Assembly (NCBI GenBank): GCA_022771625.1
Contig: JALFCW010000016.1
Span: 1 to 32,918 of the forward strand
Origin: Prevotella sp.
GTDB taxonomy: Bacteria; Bacteroidota; Bacteroidia; Bacteroidales; Bacteroidaceae
DNA length: 32,918 bases
Direction of reading: 5' to 3'
The notes under the pieces were generated by a model, which had not been told where the DNA came from, ran no database searches, and saw only the letters and a program-made list of their open reading frames with translations. The position numbers and the translations under genes are program-made. This document shows positions 28,871-32,918 of this stretch, piece by piece (position 1 is the first letter of the stretch; the number at the start of each line of letters is the position of its first letter).

Positions 28871-31399
28871 ATGGATCAGACATTAGATCAAGACAGAATT
28901 ATTAAAATTAACATCGAGGAGGAGATGAAATCCTCATACATCGACTATTCAATGTCGGTGATTGTGGCTCGTGCCCTTCCGGATGTGAGAGACGGATTCA
29001 AACCGGTACACCGTCGTATCCTATATGGTATGATGGGTATTGGTAATACTAGTAATAACCCCTACAAGAAGTGTGCCCGCGTCGTGGGTGAGGTGCTTGG
29101 TAAGTACCATCCACATGGTGATAGCTCAGTGTATGGAGCATTGGTGCGTATGGCTCAGGATTGGGCCATGAGGTACACGCTTGTTGACGGACAAGGTAAC
29201 TTCGGTTCGGTGGACGGCGACTCTCCGGCTGCCATGCGTTATACTGAGTGCCGCCTGTCGAAGATGGGTGAGCATATCATGGACGACTTGGAGAAGGATA
29301 CCGTGGATATGGTTAACAACTTCGACGACTCGCTTGTCGAACCGAGTGTGATGCCTACCAAGATTCCAAATCTTCTCGTCAATGGCGGCAACGGTATTGC
29401 CGTTGGTATGGCTACTAATATCCCTACACACAATCTTGGTGAGGTGATTGACGGATGTTGCGCGTATATCGACAATGAGGATATTGATACTGACGGACTT
29501 ATGGAGTTCATCAAGGCTCCCGACTTCCCCACAGGCGCATATATCTATGGAATACAAGGCGTGAAGGATGCCTATGAGACTGGTAGAGGACGCATCATCA
29601 TGCGTGCTAAGGCTGAGATTGAGACTGGTGACACTCACGACAAGATTGTCGTAACAGAGATTCCCTATGGAGTGAACAAGGCCGACTTGGTGAAATACAT
29701 CGCCGACCTTGCCACTGAGAAGAAGATTGAGGGTATCACTAATGTCAACGACGAGTCGGGACGTCAAGGTATGCGTATCGTTGTTGACGTAAGACGTGAT
29801 GCCAATGCCAACGTTATCCTGAACAAACTGTTCAAGATGACAGCATTGCAGAGCTCGTTCTCGGTGAACTGTATCGCGCTGGTACACGGACGCCCGAAGT
29901 TGCTGTCGCTCAAGGAGTGTGTAAAGCACTTTGTTGACCACCGTCATGACGTGACAATCCGTCGCACCAAGTTTGACTTGAAGAAAGCACAGGACCGTGC
30001 CCATATCCTTGAGGCATTGATAGTGGCATGCGACAATATCGACGAGGTGGTGCATATCATCCGTGCCTCGAAGACTCCCCAGGAGGCTATCGAAAACTTG
30101 ATGAAGCGCTTCGACTTCGATGATGTTCAGGCAAGGGCTATTGTGGATATGCGCTTGCGTCAGCTCACTGGTCTGCAGATGGACCAGTTGCATGCTGAAT
30201 ATGAGGAACTTGAGAAACTCATTGCATACTTGCAGTCAATCCTCGACGACCCAGAGCTTTGCAAAAAGGTGATGAAGGACGAACTGCTAGAGGTGAAGGA
30301 GAAGTATGGTGATGAGCGTCGCACCGAAATCAAGTATTCTAGCGAGGAGTTTAATGCAGAGGACTTCTATCCAGATGATCCTGTGGTTATCACCATCAGT
30401 CACCTTGGTTATATTAAGAGAACGGCTCTTACAGAGTTCCGCGAGCAGAGCCGTGGTGGAGTGGGCAGTAAGGGTGCACATACCCGCGACGAGGACTTCA
30501 CCGAATATATCTATCCTGCTACAATGCACAACACGCTGTTGTTCTTCACCCAGAAGGGTAGGTGTTATTGGCTGAAGTGCTACGAGATACCTGAGGGTGC
30601 CAAGAACTCAAAGGGTAGGGCAATACAGAACTTGCTCAACATCGAGGCTGACGATGCCATCAATGCAGTGCTGAGAATAAAGAATTTGAATGACAAGGAA
30701 TTTGTTGACAGCCACTATGTTGTATTTGCAACCAAGAATGGTATCATCAAGAAGACCTGTCTTGAGGCTTATAGCCGTCCACGTGCCAATGGTGTGAATG
30801 CCATCAATATTCTTGATGGCGACCAGGTGGTAGGCGTACGTCTTACCAATGGTCACAACGAGTTGCTCCTTGCCAACCGCAATGGTAGGGCAATCCGATT
30901 CAACGAGGAAGAGTTGCGCCCGATGGGACGTGTTTCAACCGGTGTACGTGGTATGCGTCTTGATGGTGGAGATGACGAGGTGGTAGGACTGGTATGCGTC
31001 AACGATCCTCAGACCGAGACCATTATGGTTGTAAGTGAGAATGGTTACGGTAAGCGTAGCGATGTGGATGACTACCGCAAGACTGCACGTGGTGCCAAGG
31101 GTGTAAAGACCATCAGCATCACCGAGAAGACAGGCCGACTTGTAGCTATCAAGGTAGTGACCGACGAGAACGACCTTATGATAATCAACAAGAGTGGAAT
31201 ACTCATCCGTATGAAGGTTGCCGATGTGAGAGTAATGGGTCGCGCCACACAGGGAGTGAGACTCATCAACCTCACCAAGAAGAACGATGTTATTGCCAGC
31301 GTATGCAAGGTAATGACAGAGACAGAGGAAGAGCCGGAAACAATCGTTGATCCGGATGAGTCGCCTAATGTAGAAAATACAGAGAATGCAGAAAATTAA
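28871..31399 (+). CDS. gyrA: DNA gyrase subunit A
   Basis: An 842-residue type IIA topoisomerase subunit. The breakage-reunion domain contains the catalytic Tyr124 in [10 protein letters not shown] and the quinolone region [17 protein letters not shown] (Ser85 aligned with E. coli Ser83; Gly89 aligned with Asp87). The C-terminal beta-pinwheel repeats carry a GyrA-box-like RGGVGSKG, with an insertion relative to the canonical Q-R-R-G-G-K-G. It introduces negative supercoils together with GyrB, encoded elsewhere. The acidic tail ([20 protein letters not shown]) is typical of GyrA. A good promoter precedes it. The GyrA rather than ParC call rests on the GyrA box and the tail. Confidence 0.95.
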   Translation: MDQTLDQDRIIKINIEEEMKSSYIDYSMSVIVARALPDVRDGFKPVHRRILYGMMGIGNTSNNPYKKCARVVGEVLGKYHPHGDSSVYGALVRMAQDWAMRYTLVDGQGNFGSVDGDSPAAMRYTECRLSKMGEHIMDDLEKDTVDMVNNFDDSLVEPSVMPTKIPNLLVNGGNGIAVGMATNIPTHNLGEVIDGCCAYIDNEDIDTDGLMEFIKAPDFPTGAYIYGIQGVKDAYETGRGRIIMRAKAEIETGDTHDKIVVTEIPYGVNKADLVKYIADLATEKKIEGITNVNDESGRQGMRIVVDVRRDANANVILNKLFKMTALQSSFSVNCIALVHGRPKLLSLKECVKHFVDHRHDVTIRRTKFDLKKAQDRAHILEALIVACDNIDEVVHIIRASKTPQEAIENLMKRFDFDDVQARAIVDMRLRQLTGLQMDQLHAEYEELEKLIAYLQSILDDPELCKKVMKDELLEVKEKYGDERRTEIKYSSEEFNAEDFYPDDPVVITISHLGYIKRTALTEFREQSRGGVGSKGAHTRDEDFTEYIYPATMHNTLLFFTQKGRCYWLKCYEIPEGAKNSKGRAIQNLLNIEADDAINAVLRIKNLNDKEFVDSHYVVFATKNGIIKKTCLEAYSRPRANGVNAINILDGDQVVGVRLTNGHNELLLANRNGRAIRFNEEELRPMGRVSTGVRGMRLDGGDDEVVGLVCVNDPQTETIMVVSENGYGKRSDVDDYRKTARGAKGVKTISITEKTGRLVAIKVVTDENDLMIINKSGILIRMKVADVRVMGRATQGVRLINLTKKNDVIASVCKVMTETEEEPETIVDPDESPNVENTENAEN

Positions 31400-31424
31400 T
31401 GTTTTATCTCTAATAATTACAACA

Positions 31425-32582
31425 ATGAAGAAAATTTTCATGATGGCAGTTATGGCAGCAGCAGCTACCACTGCTTTTGCTCAGACAGCAGCTGAACAGG
31501 CCGCTGAATGGAACGCAAAGAGTGCCGCACAGTACAAGATTTACATGGATGGTCAGCAGACAGTGGTTGAAAACCAGCTCAAGAAGGTTGACACTCCCGC
31601 CGACGTTCAGGAGTCTATGTACACAGCACTCGTAGAGGCTTTCAAAGCCGCTTATAAGTGTAACGAGTTTGACATTCAGCCCAACGAAAAGGGTAAGGTG
31701 AAGCCAAAGTTCCAGAAGAAGAATTCTGCCAACTACAAGGCTGCTCGCAACGGACTTATCAATGCCGGTCTGTTCTTCTACAACGACAAGAAGGACCAGG
31801 GCAAGGCTCTTGAGGCATGGGGTTTGTATGTGGATTCTCCATCAGCTCCCTTGTTTGCTAATGAGAAATGGGAAGAGGACAAGAGTATGTCGGAAATCGC
31901 TTACTTCGCCTCACTTGCAGCCTACAACCAGAAGGACTATGAGAAGGCTGTTCGCTATGCTAATGTAGCAATGAAAGACCCAGCAAAAGCTGCTGATGCT
32001 CAGGAGATTCTGATCTTCTCGCAGAAGGATAACTGCAAGACTCAGGCCGACTCTGTAGCATATCTTAATACAGTGAAGGACCTGCACGCAAAAGATCCCA
32101 AGAACGAGCGCTACTTCGGTTTGCTCATCGACTACTATTCAAAGCCCTGGTTGACAGCAGAGAAGAAGACTTGGTTGGAGGATGAGCTTGCCAAGGATCC
32201 TCAGAACAAGATGGCTTGGGCTCTCAAGGGTGAGACTTTCATGAATGAGGAAAAGTGGGACGATGCTGTTGCAGCCTATAAGAAGGCTATTGAGATTGAT
32301 CCTAGCTTCGTTCAGGTAATCTTTAACCTCGGTATCACTCTTAACTCTAAGGCTATCTCTCTCAAGGACCAGCTTGCCAACAAGTCAACAGGTCGCTTGT
32401 CGGCTGCCGACAACCAGAAGGTGCTGGACGTGCTCAACGAGTCGAAGGGATATCTTGAGAAACTGAAGGATATGGACCCCAATCAGGAGAAGACCAACTG
32501 GGCATATCCTCTCTATCAGATTTACTATGCTATCGGCGACGAGGCTAAGGCAAACGAGATGCAGCAGTTGCTCAAGAAGTAA
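31425..32582 (+). CDS. Secreted tetratricopeptide repeat protein
   Basis: A 385-residue protein with a signal peptide (MKKIFMMAVMAAAATTAFAQ, cleavage after AFA). The mature part is helical with several TPR-like units, the clearest being KAVRYANVAMKDPAKAADAQ and WDDAVAAYKKAIEIDPSFVQ, followed by a helical end. TPR proteins act as interaction scaffolds; this one probably lies in the periplasm. It starts 25 bp after gyrA, and the preferred ATG 31425 gives the signal peptide, while the longer frame from 31386 overlaps gyrA and has no function. It may share the gyrA transcript. No specific function is recognised; gyrA followed by a secreted TPR gene appears to be a conserved neighbourhood in Prevotella-like genomes, from memory. 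Confidence 0.85.
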   Translation: MKKIFMMAVMAAAATTAFAQTAAEQAAEWNAKSAAQYKIYMDGQQTVVENQLKKVDTPADVQESMYTALVEAFKAAYKCNEFDIQPNEKGKVKPKFQKKNSANYKAARNGLINAGLFFYNDKKDQGKALEAWGLYVDSPSAPLFANEKWEEDKSMSEIAYFASLAAYNQKDYEKAVRYANVAMKDPAKAADAQEILIFSQKDNCKTQADSVAYLNTVKDLHAKDPKNERYFGLLIDYYSKPWLTAEKKTWLEDELAKDPQNKMAWALKGETFMNEEKWDDAVAAYKKAIEIDPSFVQVIFNLGITLNSKAISLKDQLANKSTGRLSAADNQKVLDVLNESKGYLEKLKDMDPNQEKTNWAYPLYQIYYAIGDEAKANEMQQLLKK

Positions 32583-32594
32583 ATTGAAGATTGA

Positions 32595-32918
32595 ATGTTG
32601 AGAATTATATCAATATTGCTTCTCTTTTTAATGACAACACCGTGCTTGAGAGCTCAACGCAAGGAGATCTCTCAAGCACGGACATACATCAAGAGTGGCG
32701 CTAACTTGGACAAGGCGGTTGAGCTGATGAAAGGCTTGCTTGCAAACGACTCCACTAACCGCCATAATCCTAAGATCTACTCCACATGGTTTGATGCTGT
32801 GGAGAGACAATATGCCGCAGGTAACGAAAAACTGTATTTAAAGCAGAATTTCGACACGGCAATGCTGTTCGGTTACGCAAAGGAAATGTTCGACATTATT
32901 GCGCGACTGGATTCAGTA
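32595..32918 (+). CDS. Start of a secreted protein, cut by the window edge
   Basis: An ATG at 32595 opens a 108-codon frame that runs to the window end. It begins MLRIISILLLFLMTTPCLRA, a signal peptide, and continues with a helical mature region (ARTYIKSGANLDKAVELMKG, then STWFDAVERQYAAGNEKLYL) of TPR-like character. It lies 12 bp after the preceding secreted TPR gene, so the two likely form one operon and may act together. A 13-bp inverted repeat lies across the signal-peptide junction. The C-terminus is not visible. Confidence 0.75.
   Translation, partial: MLRIISILLLFLMTTPCLRAQRKEISQARTYIKSGANLDKAVELMKGLLANDSTNRHNPKIYSTWFDAVERQYAAGNEKLYLKQNFDTAMLFGYAKEMFDIIARLDSV
32640..32681. repeat. 13-bp inverted repeat inside the start of the last gene
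   Basis: CCGTGCTTGAGAG (32640-32652) and CTCTCAAGCACGG (32669-32681) are perfectly complementary around a 16-base loop. The hairpin lies in codons 16-29 and could form in the mRNA. Confidence 0.85.

Noticed and set aside
29126..30193. Minus-strand frame of 355 codons inside gyrA
   Set aside because: Despite its length it is antisense to the highly conserved GyrA core, has no family match that I can see and no promoter.

Overview
The window comes from a Bacteroidales chromosome, most likely Prevotella or a close relative. The evidence is the promoter type seen throughout (TTTG, about 20 bp, then TAnnTTTG), leaders with little Shine-Dalgarno signal, and the gene content: an RprX/RprY-type two-component pair, a GTPase-motif-deficient EF-G paralogue, a core-only ComEC, and an rpsF-rpsR-rplI operon next to gyrA. 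No tRNA, rRNA, CRISPR array, transposase, integrase or phage structural gene was seen.

Region 1 (1-5.2 kb) is accessory and repeat-rich. About 840 bp without a convincing gene holds several unrelated short palindromic or tandem repeat families. It is followed by a TlpA-type thioredoxin, a SprT-like metalloprotein, an SDR oxidoreductase, an intact MNT/HEPN pair, a second MNT gene with a decayed HEPN partner, and a 38-codon remnant. Four of these units are preceded by copies of one nearly identical ~50 bp promoter repeat.

Region 2 (5.28-12.65 kb) is the most interesting part. It is a promoter-led, terminator-closed, AT-rich co-directional cassette with a long leader. In order it encodes a glycine-zipper membrane-type protein, an Hsp70/actin-fold ATPase split by a one-base frameshift, a 931-residue HerA/VirB4-type (DUF87-like) P-loop ATPase, an HExxH (HESRH) metallopeptidase-like protein, and two small unknown proteins. 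The first three all carry Gly-rich membrane-active-looking segments, which suggests a membrane-associated ATP-driven machine. I cannot match this combination to a named system. Immediately downstream lie a truncated AbiEii toxin gene and its partner, so the neighbourhood looks like a defence or toxin-antitoxin island.

Region 3 (13.2-21.3 kb) is mostly housekeeping on both strands: a nitroreductase, an FtsZ-family GTPase with an unusual C-terminus plus an overlapping unknown gene, a xanthine phosphoribosyltransferase/NCS2 permease operon flanked by a 40-bp direct repeat, YaaA, a low-molecular-weight tyrosine phosphatase and HemW. Two intergenic gaps carry long perfect inverted repeats (25 bp and 35 bp arms) with AT-rich centres.

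Region 4 (21.4-32.9 kb) is core genome on the + strand: EF-G2, ComEC, RprX/RprY, S6-S18-L9, GyrA, a secreted TPR protein, and the start of another secreted protein cut by the window edge. A small two-helix membrane protein lies on the opposite strand.
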